From Rubrivivax sp. (GTDB lineage Bacteria; Pseudomonadota; Gammaproteobacteria; Burkholderiales; Burkholderiaceae_C), in contig JAEUPE010000198.1 in NCBI GenBank assembly GCA_016790435.1, forward strand, positions 1-51,202: 51,202 nt of DNA, written 5' to 3'. The position numbers and the translations under genes are program-made. Every line of letters starts with the position of its first letter. The stretch's first letter is position 1. This document shows, piece after piece, positions 1-9,696 of the stretch. The notes below the pieces were generated by a model. That model saw only the letters and a program-made list of their open reading frames with translations. It did no database searches and was not told the DNA's origin.

Positions 1-799
1 CGAGGGCGCCCTGCGCCAGGCCCACGGCCTGCGCGCCGATGGTCGGCCGGTTGAGGTCGAGCGCGCGCATGCTGGCGGTGAAGCCCTTGCCCTCCTCGCC
101 GACGAGGTTCTCGATCGGCACGCGCACGTTGTCCAGGAAGATGGGCGTGTTCGGCGCGCCGCGCCATCCCATCTTGCGCTCGTGGCGGCCGAAGGTGACG
201 CCCTTCATCTTCTTCGGCTCGATGACGAAGGCGCTGATGCCCCTCGCGCCCCTTGGGGCGCGATCGGGATGCTCGCCGCGCTCCGCCCCGTCGGTGCGCG
301 CCATCAACACGATGTAGTCGGCCTCGCAGCCGTAGCTGCACCACTGCTTGCGGCCGTTGATGACGTAGCTGTCGCCGTCGCGAACGGCCTTGGTCGTCAT
401 CGCGCTCACGTCGCTGCCGGCCTGCGGCTCGCTCATCGCAATGGCGGTGACGACGCCGCCCTGCGCGATCTTCGGCAGGAAGCGCTGCCGCTGCTCTTCG
501 CTGCCGAAGTGCAGCAGCGGCATGACGAACATCGTGTTCAGCCCGGCGATGCTGGCGATGGGCGGGCTGAAGCGCGAGATCTCCTCGCGCGCGATGCACA
601 CCATCGTCAGGTTGCCCTCAGGGCCGCCGTACTTCTCCGGCACCCACAGCTGCATCAGCCCCATCTCGCCGAACAGCCTGACGAGTTCGGTCGGGAAGCG
701 GTCGGTCTCGTCGACCTCGGCCGCGATCGGCGCCACATGCTTCTCGGCCATGCGGCGCACGCTGTCGCGAAAGGCGTTCTGTTCTTCGGTGAATGGCAT
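1..799 (-). CDS. Acyl-CoA dehydrogenase, 3' end cut by the window edge
   Basis: FAD-dependent acyl-CoA dehydrogenase that introduces the 2,3-double bond into an acyl-CoA; cytoplasmic. The frame opens with MPFTEEQNAFRDSVRRMAEKH at 799 and stays open to base 1, giving 266 codons of an expected 380 or so. The FAD/substrate segment around residues 120-135 (AIAMSEPQAGSDVSAM) and the beta-domain segment MGWRGAPNTPIFLDNVRVP are typical of the family. The catalytic-base region near the C-terminus is outside the window. Between MARTDG and RGISAF there are about 15 extra residues encoded over a perfect palindrome at 245-262 (see findings). It is transcribed divergently from the CoA-transferase at 948, with a 15-base palindrome between them. 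Confidence 0.9.
   Translation of the reverse strand, partial: MPFTEEQNAFRDSVRRMAEKHVAPIAAEVDETDRFPTELVRLFGEMGLMQLWVPEKYGGPEGNLTMVCIAREEISRFSPPIASIAGLNTMFVMPLLHFGSEEQRQRFLPKIAQGGVVTAIAMSEPQAGSDVSAMTTKAVRDGDSYVINGRKQWCSYGCEADYIVLMARTDGAERGEHPDRAPRGARGISAFVIEPKKMKGVTFGRHERKMGWRGAPNTPIFLDNVRVPIENLVGEEGKGFTASMRALDLNRPTIGAQAVGLAQGAL
245..262. repeat. Perfect small palindrome inside the acyl-CoA dehydrogenase gene
   Basis: CGCGCCCC-TT-GGGGCGCG: two 8-base arms around TT. It lies in the coding region and keeps the reading frame, where it encodes part of an Arg/Gly-rich loop before RGISAF. It could be a small REP-like element that inserted in frame, or chance in GC-rich DNA; I saw no second copy in the window. 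Confidence 0.5.
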
Positions 800-888
800 T
801 CGATGTCCCCGTGCGCATGCGAGCCGGCCCCGCGCCACGCTGACTCGCAGACTAAGCGGCACGCAGGTGGCGACCAATTCAGGACCCG

Positions 889-903
889 GCACAGGATCTG
901 TGC
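889..903. promoter_or_regulatory. Palindromic operator candidate, copy 1
   Basis: GCACAG-GAT-CTGTGC is a perfect 6+3+6 inverted repeat in the 148-base divergent region between the acyl-CoA dehydrogenase (start 799) and the CoA-transferase (start 948). The same core, CACAG-ATC-CTGTG read on the other strand, recurs at 17639-17653 upstream of the first Liv operon. Two non-coding copies of one palindrome suggest a regulator site; no matching regulator is identified. Confidence 0.5.
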
Positions 904-947
904 GCCCGGCGCCACGCTCGGCCGGCGACATCGGGCAGCATCGCGGC

Positions 948-2165
948 ATGAACCCGCCTGCCCCACCCGCCAATGAGAACCGGGCCCTCGCCGGCCTGCG
1001 CGTGCTCGACTTCTCCATCATGCTCGCGGGGCCCTATTGCGCAAGGCTGCTCGCCGACCTCGGGGCCGACGTCGTCAAGATCGAGCCGCCCGAAGGCGAC
1101 GACATGCGGCTGCGCCACCCGCTGCGCGCCGACGCCGAAGGCCGGCGCCACAGCACCTACTTCGGCCAGCTCAACGCCGGCAAGCGCAGCCTGGCGCTCG
1201 ACCTCAAGCGCCCGGAGTCGGTGGCGCTCATCAAGCGGCTCGTCCTGCAGGCCGACGTGGTGGTCGAGAACTTCCGTCCCGGCGTCATGCAGCGCCTGGG
1301 GCTCGGCGCCGACGTGCTGCGGGCGTTGAACCCGCGGCTCGTGTTCTGCTCGATCTCGGGCTATGGGCAAGGTGGCGCCAACGCCGACCGTGCGGCCTAC
1401 GCGATGCTCGTGCAGGCAGAGAGCGGCTTCGAGCGCACGCTGGCGCGCTGGGCCGCCGGCGGCGCGCACGGCGGCCGGCCGGTGCCCACCGCCACCTTCG
1501 TCGCCGACCTGCTGGGCGGGCTCTACGGCTTCGCTGCCATTCAGGCAGCGCTCGTGCAGCGCGCGCGCACCGGCGAAGGCCAGGTGATCGACGTGGCGCT
1601 GATGGACTCGATGCTCAACCTGCTGGTCTACGAGTTGCAGGAGGCGCAGTTCCCGCTCAAGGCGCCGCGTCCGATCTACGGGCCGGTGGCGGCCGCCGAC
1701 GGCGACGTGCTCATCGCGCCCATCACCGAGCGCAACTTCCAGGCGCTGGCCGAGGTGACGCAGCTGCCGGCCCTGCGCGAAGACCCGCGCTTCGCCACGC
1801 TGCAGGTGCGCAGCGCAAACTGGCCGGCGATGATGGCCGTGGTGGAGCAATGGACGCGCCCGCGGCCGGTGGCCGAGGTGGTGCGATTGCTCGAAGCCGC
1901 CGGCGTGCCCTGCGCGCGATACAACGATCCCGGCGACTGTCTGGCCGACGAGCACCTGCAGGCCCGTGGGGTATTCGCACAGGTCGAGGACGCCGCCGGT
2001 GCGTTCACCGGCGTCAATGCGCCGTGGAGGATGTCGAGCGGTGGCTCAGCCATCGGTGGCCACGTCGCATCGGTCGGCGAACACACGGTGGCCGTGCTGC
2101 GCGAGTGGCTCGACCTGCCCGCCGAAGAGATCGACCGGCTGCGCGCCGTGCACACCACGCGATGA
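948..2165 (+). CDS. CaiB/BaiF family CoA-transferase (class III)
   Basis: Class III CoA-transferases move CoA from one acyl-CoA to another acid through an aspartyl-CoA thioester. The protein is 405 aa, normal for the family. It begins with GLRVLDFSIMLAGPYCARLLADLG (residues 16-39 region), the standard CoA-binding start, followed by GADVVKIEPP. D187 in TFVADLLGG matches the catalytic Asp of formyl-CoA transferase. I chose ATG 948 because the homology to the family begins within 15 residues; the open frame extends further upstream without similarity. The acceptor acid is not predictable. Its neighbour, a divergent acyl-CoA dehydrogenase, suggests CoA activation of a catabolic acid. Confidence 0.88.
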   Translation: MNPPAPPANENRALAGLRVLDFSIMLAGPYCARLLADLGADVVKIEPPEGDDMRLRHPLRADAEGRRHSTYFGQLNAGKRSLALDLKRPESVALIKRLVLQADVVVENFRPGVMQRLGLGADVLRALNPRLVFCSISGYGQGGANADRAAYAMLVQAESGFERTLARWAAGGAHGGRPVPTATFVADLLGGLYGFAAIQAALVQRARTGEGQVIDVALMDSMLNLLVYELQEAQFPLKAPRPIYGPVAAADGDVLIAPITERNFQALAEVTQLPALREDPRFATLQVRSANWPAMMAVVEQWTRPRPVAEVVRLLEAAGVPCARYNDPGDCLADEHLQARGVFAQVEDAAGAFTGVNAPWRMSSGGSAIGGHVASVGEHTVAVLREWLDLPAEEIDRLRAVHTTR

Positions 2166-2170
2166 CTAGT

Positions 2171-2209
2171 CCGCGCCGGAGAAACCGCTGCCACGCGGAT
2201 CGGGCGCGG
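2171..2209. terminator. Possible bidirectional terminator between convergent genes
   Basis: CCGCGCC (2171-2177) pairs with GGCGCGG (2203-2209), with a smaller CCGC/GCGG pairing nested between. It lies in the 60-base gap between the convergent CoA-transferase and molybdopterin oxidoreductase genes. There is no T-run, so the assignment is tentative. Confidence 0.35.
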
Positions 2210-2225
2210 CTGTCAAGTGGCAACC

Positions 2226-4610
<2,385 letters not shown>

Positions 4611-4626
4611 GCGCGGGCCAATTCAC

Positions 4627-4632
4627 TATAAT
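4627..4632 (+). promoter_or_regulatory. -10-like TATAAT in the HxlR/oxidoreductase divergent region
   Basis: The 48-base divergent gap holds the only strongly A/T-rich patch in the neighbourhood, including a perfect TATAAT 27 bases before the HxlR start. Its complement offers TATAGT for the oxidoreductase. No good -35 box is visible at the expected distance, which is compatible with regulator-dependent promoters on both strands. Confidence 0.5.
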
Positions 4633-4658
4633 TTCTATATGCACATTGGCAAGCACCC

Positions 4659-5174
4659 ATGAAGCGCGCCACGATCGGCGAACGGCCGTGCCCAGTGGCG
4701 CGCGGCGCCGCGGAGCTGGCCGACGCCTGGACCTTCCTCATCCTGCGCGAGCTGTTCCTCGGCAACCGGCGCTTCGAAGGCATCCGCCTGCACACCGGCA
4801 TGTCGCCGCGCTCGCTGGCGCTGCGCCTGGGCAGGCTCGTGGAGCAGGACATCCTCGAGAAGGTGCCCGCCCGCGAGGCGCCCGCCTTCCACGAGTACCG
4901 CCTCACGCCCAAGGGCCTGGACCTGTGGCCCGTGCTCGTGACCCTGCGCCAATGGGGCGAGCGCTGGGCCGGCCCCTGGGGGCGCGGCGGCCCGCCGCTC
5001 GCGCTGATGCACCGGGGCCACGACCACCGCCTGCACGCGGTGCTCACCTGCGCCGAGTGCGGCGTGCCCGTGGACGCGCGCTCCGGCCAGGTGGTGCCGG
5101 CCCCTGCAGCCCTGCGCGAGCGCGCGGCCTTCGCGGCCGAAGTGGCCCAGGCCACGCCACGGCGGGCCCGATGA
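4659..5174 (+). CDS. HxlR-family winged-helix transcriptional regulator with C-terminal Cys/His tail
   Basis: 171 aa DNA-binding regulator. Residues 11-105 form the HxlR winged helix: CPVARGAAELADAWTFLILREL, then RRFEGIRLHTGMSPRSLALRL as recognition region, then LTPKGLDLWPVL. C11 is the Cys often conserved in this family. The C-terminal third is unusual: H118, H121, H123, H126 and a C131-x2-C134 pair could bind a metal. The stop overlaps the MATE transporter start (ATGA at 5171-5174), so the two are translationally coupled. Position suggests control of the transporter, of itself, and of the divergent molybdopterin enzyme. The effector is unknown. Confidence 0.87.
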   Translation: MKRATIGERPCPVARGAAELADAWTFLILRELFLGNRRFEGIRLHTGMSPRSLALRLGRLVEQDILEKVPAREAPAFHEYRLTPKGLDLWPVLVTLRQWGERWAGPWGRGGPPLALMHRGHDHRLHAVLTCAECGVPVDARSGQVVPAPAALRERAAFAAEVAQATPRRAR

Positions 5175-6601
5175 GCGGTGCGGGCACGGCGCCAACGCCG
5201 TCCAGCGCGCCCGGTGCGCCCACGCCTGGCGCGTCTGGTGCGCCCTCGTCGGCCCAGAGCCTGAACCGCGGCCCCATCCTGCCGACGCTCGTGCGCCTGG
5301 CCGTGCCCAACGTGCTGGCCATGGTGCTCACCGTGCTCGTGGGCATCGCCGAGACCTACTACGTCGGGCGCCTGGGCACGACGCCACTGGCCGCCATGGC
5401 GCTCGTGTTCCCGTTCGCCATGCTGACGCAGATGATGTCGGCCGGTGCCATGGGAGGTGGCGTCTCGTCGGCCGTGAGCCGCGCGCTGGGCGCCGGCCAG
5501 CCCGAGCGCGCCGCCGCGCTGGCACGCCACGCGGTGGCCATCGGCGCTGTCGCTGGCATCGTCTACACCGCCTTGTTCCTCGCCTGCGGCGAGATGTTCT
5601 ACGGCTGGCTCGGTGGCCGCGACGCCGTGCTGGCGGAAGCTGCGCGCTACTCGGCCGTGCTCTTCAGCGGCGCGTTGCTGGTGTGGCTGGCCAACACGCT
5701 GGCCTCTGTGCTGCGCGGCACGGGCAACATGCGCGTGCCCTCGGTCACCATCGTGCTGGCCGCGGTGCTGCAGATCGCGCTCGGCGGGCTGCTCGGCCTC
5801 GGCGCGGGGCCGGTGCCCTCGTTCGGCATGGTCGGCGTGGCGGTGGGGCATCTCGTCGCCACGGCGGCGATGGTGGCGGTGCTGTGGTGGTTCCTGGCCA
5901 GCGGCCGTGCCCGAGTTCGGTTGCGCTGGCGCGGCCCGCGGCTGGAGCAGGCCTTGCTGGCCGACATCCTGCGCGTGGGCGCGCTGTCGTGCGTCTCGCC
6001 GGTCATGTCGGTGCTGACGGTGCTCATCTTCACCGGCCTCATCGCCCACCTCGGCGTGCTGCCGCTGGCGGGCTACGCCATCGGCCAGCGGCTGGAGTTC
6101 CTTCTCGTGCCCATCTCCTTCGGCATCGGTGTCGCCTCGGTGCCGATGGTCGGCATGGCCATCGGCGCCCACGACGTGGGCCGCGCCCGCCGCGTGGCCT
6201 GGACGGCCGGCCTTCTGTCGGCCCTGAACCTGGCGCTCATCGGCGGCACGGTGACGCTCTGGCCCGACCTGTGGGCGCGCCTGTTCACGTCGGACGCGGC
6301 CGTGCTCGATCACGCGCGGCAGTACCTGCGCACGGTCGGTCCGGCGTTTCCGCTGTTCGGGTTGGGCCTGACGCTGTACTTCGCTTCGCAAGGCGCGGGC
6401 CGCGTGCTGGGGCCCGTGTTGGCCGGCCTGCTGAGGTTGCTGCTGGTGGCCGGCGTGGGCGCGTGGCTCGCCGGGCGAGAGGCGAGCCCGGCGGCCTACT
6501 TCGTGTTGGTGGCCGGCGCCATGGTGGCTTATGGGCTGGCCACCGCGCTGGCCGTCAAGCTGACGCCATGGCAGCCCGCTCACAGGCGGGCGTCGGCCTG
6601 A
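5171..6601 (+). CDS. MATE-family multidrug/metabolite exporter
   Basis: 476 aa inner-membrane antiporter of the multidrug and toxic compound extrusion family, exporting organic compounds using Na+ or H+. After a Pro/Ala/Ser-rich cytoplasmic head (about 45 residues) it has about 12 hydrophobic segments in two MatE halves. Recognisable parts are VPNVLAMVLTVLVGIAETYYVGRLG in the first half and YAIGQRLEFLLVPISFGIG in the second. Start ATG 5171 overlaps the HxlR stop by four bases. It is probably expressed with, and regulated by, the HxlR protein. Substrate cannot be read from sequence. Confidence 0.92.
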   Translation: MSGAGTAPTPSSAPGAPTPGASGAPSSAQSLNRGPILPTLVRLAVPNVLAMVLTVLVGIAETYYVGRLGTTPLAAMALVFPFAMLTQMMSAGAMGGGVSSAVSRALGAGQPERAAALARHAVAIGAVAGIVYTALFLACGEMFYGWLGGRDAVLAEAARYSAVLFSGALLVWLANTLASVLRGTGNMRVPSVTIVLAAVLQIALGGLLGLGAGPVPSFGMVGVAVGHLVATAAMVAVLWWFLASGRARVRLRWRGPRLEQALLADILRVGALSCVSPVMSVLTVLIFTGLIAHLGVLPLAGYAIGQRLEFLLVPISFGIGVASVPMVGMAIGAHDVGRARRVAWTAGLLSALNLALIGGTVTLWPDLWARLFTSDAAVLDHARQYLRTVGPAFPLFGLGLTLYFASQGAGRVLGPVLAGLLRLLLVAGVGAWLAGREASPAAYFVLVAGAMVAYGLATALAVKLTPWQPAHRRASA

Positions 6602-6650
6602 ACGCGGCTCCTTCGGCGAGAACCGTGCGAGCGCGGCGCGCGCCCGCGGC

Positions 6651-7679
6651 TCAGAAGCTCACGCGCACGCCGAGTCCGCCGGCCCACAGCGCCGTGCGCG
6701 GCACCGCCGCGTCGGGGCGCGGCCAGAAGTGCCCGATCACGACTTCGCCCACCAGCCAGTCGCGCAGGAACGGCTGCTCCCATTTCAGCAGAACGCCCGC
6801 ATCGTCGAGCGGCGGGCCCGTGCCCTCCACCGCGTTCAGCAGCGCCTCCAGCGACAACAGTCGCCGGTCATCGAAGGCGCGGTAGGCGCCCAGCACGCTC
6901 GAGACCTCGTAGCGCCGTGTGCGTTGCGTGATGGTGGCGGCGTTGAGCCAGCGCAGCGCCAGCGCCGGCGACCAGGCATGGGCAAAGGACAGCGCGGTCG
7001 TCGAGCCGAGCTGGTCGGCCTTGGTGAGGAAGAAGGTCTGTCGGAACTCGATGAGATGAGCCGCGTCGGGTTCCCACTGCTCGTGATAGCGAGCCTGCAG
7101 GTAGGGCTTGAGCCCGCCGCGCAAGCCCAGGCGCACATCGAAGGTCTCGCGCAACGCCACGCCGATGCCGGCGAGGAATTCGCTGTCGTTGCGGGTATCG
7201 CGCCGCAAGCGCTCCTGGCGTGCCACGGAGCCGGGCGTGTCGGTGATCACCTCGCGCGGGTTGTCGCGACCCAGGAAGGCGAAACCGCTCTCGCCCAGGT
7301 TGGGCAGGCGCAGCCGGGCATTGAGCCGCACGTTCACGTCGCTGGGCTCACCCTCGCGCCGGAACAGGCCGAGGCTCAGCTGGCCGTCGCTGACCTTGCC
7401 GCCAGCCTCGAAGGGCCGGTCGCCGAACCAGCTGTCGATGCCTCGGGCCAGCCACACGGTGGTGGCACGCACGGCATCGCGGGCGGTCTCGAGCATCGGT
7501 TCGCCTTCGGGGCGTGGCGCGGCCGCCGCGGCGGGCGCGGTCGGCCCGCTCGGCGTGTTCGGGCCCTCCGGCACTTCCTGCGCGCAGGCCGCCGCGCTGG
7601 CGACCAGCAGAGCGCAGACGAGCGATCCTTTGAACCAGCACCGCGGCGTCGCTTCTGGGATGGCTGGCGCGCCCGTCAT
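6651..7679 (-). CDS. Predicted secreted/outer-membrane protein of unknown function
   Basis: 342 aa from ATG 7679; the frame stays open to 7736 but the chosen start places a hydrophobic signal segment (GSLVCALLVASAAACAQ) correctly near the N-terminus. A Pro/Ala-rich spacer follows. The remainder alternates polar and hydrophobic residues and ends GLGVRVSF; a C-terminal aromatic residue preceded by beta-strand pattern is the usual outer-membrane beta-barrel signature. I do not recognise a specific family. It is convergent with the MATE gene. Its upstream region (7680-7879) holds a TTGACA on the minus strand near 7776 but no convincing -10. Confidence 0.75.
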   Translation of the reverse strand: MTGAPAIPEATPRCWFKGSLVCALLVASAAACAQEVPEGPNTPSGPTAPAAAAAPRPEGEPMLETARDAVRATTVWLARGIDSWFGDRPFEAGGKVSDGQLSLGLFRREGEPSDVNVRLNARLRLPNLGESGFAFLGRDNPREVITDTPGSVARQERLRRDTRNDSEFLAGIGVALRETFDVRLGLRGGLKPYLQARYHEQWEPDAAHLIEFRQTFFLTKADQLGSTTALSFAHAWSPALALRWLNAATITQRTRRYEVSSVLGAYRAFDDRRLLSLEALLNAVEGTGPPLDDAGVLLKWEQPFLRDWLVGEVVIGHFWPRPDAAVPRTALWAGGLGVRVSF

Positions 7680-7879
7680 GACCGCATTCAACCACGCCGC
7701 CGAGGCGGGAGCCGCATGGCGCCGTTCGAGCGGCATGGTGGTGGTGTCACGGCCGCGTCATGGTCGTGTCAATGTCGCGTTCGGACCATCCCTCGCGTGG
7801 CCCATCAGCCCTTCCAGCGCCACACGGGCCAGCCGCTCGGCGATGCCGGTGCCATCCCGAGCAGGCACGGCAGCCGTGC

Positions 7880-8653
7880 TCAGGCGCCTCTCGGTCCCTG
7901 CCGCCGCAGCCGTGCGAGGCGGCTCTCGATCTCCTCCCGTGTGACGCCGGCGTTGGCCGCCCGAGAAGTGGCACGCTCCAACTCGAAACCCTGCGCTTCG
8001 GTGAGGCCCGCCTCCTCGTCGAGCAGGCGCTTGTAGCGGGCCACGCCGTCCGCCGGGTTTGCGAGCATCTGCCGCGCCAGCGCCTGCGCCTCGGCCAGCA
8101 ACTGCTCGCGCGGCACGACGCGATTGACCAGGCCCCAGGCCAGGGCTTCGTCCGCGGCGAGAAAGCGCCCGGTCAGCGCCAGCTCCTTCGCTCGGTTCAG
8201 GCCGATGCGCCGGATCAAGCGAACCGAGCCGCCCCACCCGGGCAGAAGACCGACCTTGACGTGGGTATCGGCGAAGCGCGCGTCGCTCGCGGCGACGAGC
8301 AGGTCGCAGGCGAGCGCCATCTCGACACCGCCGGTGATGCACAGGCCGTTGATGGCGCCGATGACCGGGCCGCTGAACTGGCGCAGGGCCGCGACGGCGT
8401 CGTGTTCGATGGCCGCTGCCGGTGTCATGCCGGGCGTGGCCCATTCGTCGAGGTCAAGCCCGGCCGTGAAGGCGCGGCCCGCGCCGGTCAGGATGAGCAC
8501 GTGGATGGCCGGGTCGGCCTCGAGCGCGGCCACCGCCGCGGCCAGTTCCTGGCGCAGGCGGATCGACAGCGTGTTGAGCTTGTCGGGCCGGTTGAACGTG
8601 AGGGTCGCGAAGCCGTCGACGGCGCACTCGACGAGCAGGGTTTCGTAGGGCAC
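7880..8653 (-). CDS. Enoyl-CoA hydratase/isomerase (crotonase) family protein
   Basis: 257 aa crotonase-fold protein acting on acyl-CoA in beta-oxidation. The oxyanion-hole segments are present: GRAFTAGLDLDE and GAINGLCITGGVEMALACD. The Glu of GGVEMAL corresponds to the first catalytic Glu of rat crotonase. The second catalytic position (PEI in the classic enzyme) reads DTHV before KVGLLPGWGGSVRL, so His replaces Glu and hydratase activity is uncertain. The start is GTG 8653 (VPYETLLVE); no ATG lies between it and the upstream gene, and no clear Shine-Dalgarno is seen. It is 92 bases downstream of a second crotonase gene, probably in the same transcript. Confidence 0.87.
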   Translation of the reverse strand: MPYETLLVECAVDGFATLTFNRPDKLNTLSIRLRQELAAAVAALEADPAIHVLILTGAGRAFTAGLDLDEWATPGMTPAAAIEHDAVAALRQFSGPVIGAINGLCITGGVEMALACDLLVAASDARFADTHVKVGLLPGWGGSVRLIRRIGLNRAKELALTGRFLAADEALAWGLVNRVVPREQLLAEAQALARQMLANPADGVARYKRLLDEEAGLTEAQGFELERATSRAANAGVTREEIESRLARLRRQGPRGA

Positions 8654-8745
8654 GGTGTAGGGTGAAGGCAGCGAGGGAGGCAGCAAGGGAGGCGGAGTGA
8701 CGATGAGCGAGGCGCGGCCGACGATGGCTCCACCCCGAGGGCCGG

Positions 8746-9555
8746 TCAGCAGCCCTTGAAGACGGGCTTGCGCCGCTCGAGCATCGAGCCGATGCCCTCG
8801 CTCGCGTCGGCGCTGGCGGCGACGCGGGCGAGCGTGAGCGCTTCGTCCTCGAGCTGCGCGGTGAGCAGGTTGCCGCCCATCTGGCGGAACAGCCGCTTCA
8901 CCTCGCCATAGGCCAACGTGGGGCCGGCGGCCAGCCGTTCGGCGAGCGCCAGGGCTTCGGCCTGCACTTGCTCGTCGGCGACGACCTTGTCGACGAGGCC
9001 GGCCTGCTGCGCCTCGCTTGCATTGAGCGTCTCGGCCAGCAGCACGAAGCGGCGCGCCCGCGCCAGACCCATGCGGGCACTGAGCGTGATGGTGGAGCCG
9101 CTGTCGCAGCTGAAGCCCAGCTGCGCGAAGGCAGAACCGAAGCGTGCGCCGCTGCCGGCCACCACCACGTCGCAGCCGGCGGCCACCGCCAGCCCGCCGC
9201 CCATCGCGAAGCCCTGCACCGCCGCCACCACCGGCACCGGCAGTTGCCAGAAGCGCTGCAGGCCGACATGCAGGTTCGCCGTCCAACGCCGCACCAGGGG
9301 GCCGAGCTCGTGCCGCACCGGGCCGAAGGACTTGAGGTCGCCCCCGTAGCTGAAGTTCGGCCCCTCGCCGCGCAGCAGCACGCCGCGCAGCCAGCCCCCG
9401 CCGGCCGGCGTGCCGGCGTCCCACAGGGCCGCGGCGGCCTGCTTGAAGTCGCTCGTGAACTGGTCGTCGATGGGGTTGCCGCGCTCGGCCTGCACCATGC
9501 TCAGCACGGCCAGCGCACCGCGCCGTTCGATCTGGATCGAGGGAGTGTTCAGCAT
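8746..9555 (-). CDS. Enoyl-CoA hydratase/isomerase family protein, probably isomerase-like
   Basis: 269 aa crotonase-fold protein. Oxyanion-hole segments are GEGPNFSYGGDLKSFG and GFAMGGGLAVAAGCD. Both crotonase catalytic Glu positions are replaced (Ala in GGGLAVAAGCD, Phe in SAFAQLG). An Asp is present in LGFSCDSGS, the position used by PaaG-type enoyl-CoA isomerases (PDSGG). I therefore favour isomerase or another crotonase reaction over hydration. ATG 9555 is preceded by an intergenic region with the shared repeat ACTGTACGCTACCGTAC. Co-directional with the crotonase downstream and divergent from the AttH-like gene. Confidence 0.87.
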   Translation of the reverse strand: MLNTPSIQIERRGALAVLSMVQAERGNPIDDQFTSDFKQAAAALWDAGTPAGGGWLRGVLLRGEGPNFSYGGDLKSFGPVRHELGPLVRRWTANLHVGLQRFWQLPVPVVAAVQGFAMGGGLAVAAGCDVVVAGSGARFGSAFAQLGFSCDSGSTITLSARMGLARARRFVLLAETLNASEAQQAGLVDKVVADEQVQAEALALAERLAAGPTLAYGEVKRLFRQMGGNLLTAQLEDEALTLARVAASADASEGIGSMLERRKPVFKGC

Positions 9556-9597
9556 CGTCGCTCTTGGCCCGGCCCCGATGGACAGGGGCTCGCCGCA

Positions 9598-9614
9598 ACT
9601 GTACGCTACCGTAC
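9598..9614. promoter_or_regulatory. Shared operator candidate, site A
   Basis: ACTGTAC-GCT-ACCGTAC in the divergent region between the crotonase (start 9555) and the AttH-like gene (start 9697). It matches site B at 47979-47995 in 15 of 17 bases. Either strand offers TAnnnT -10-like hexamers inside the site, so a bound regulator would block RNA polymerase. Confidence 0.65.
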
Positions 9615-9696
9615 GAATTCGGGCCACCCGGCCCGGCCCGGGTGGGCGAGGTTTCCCGCCGGGAACCCTTGCTTCGCACGCACATCGGGCCTGTCC

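Noticed and set aside
879..1955. 358-codon minus-strand frame opposite the CoA-transferase
   Set aside because: No motif, and the plus frame has the CaiB catalytic Asp and N-terminal signature.
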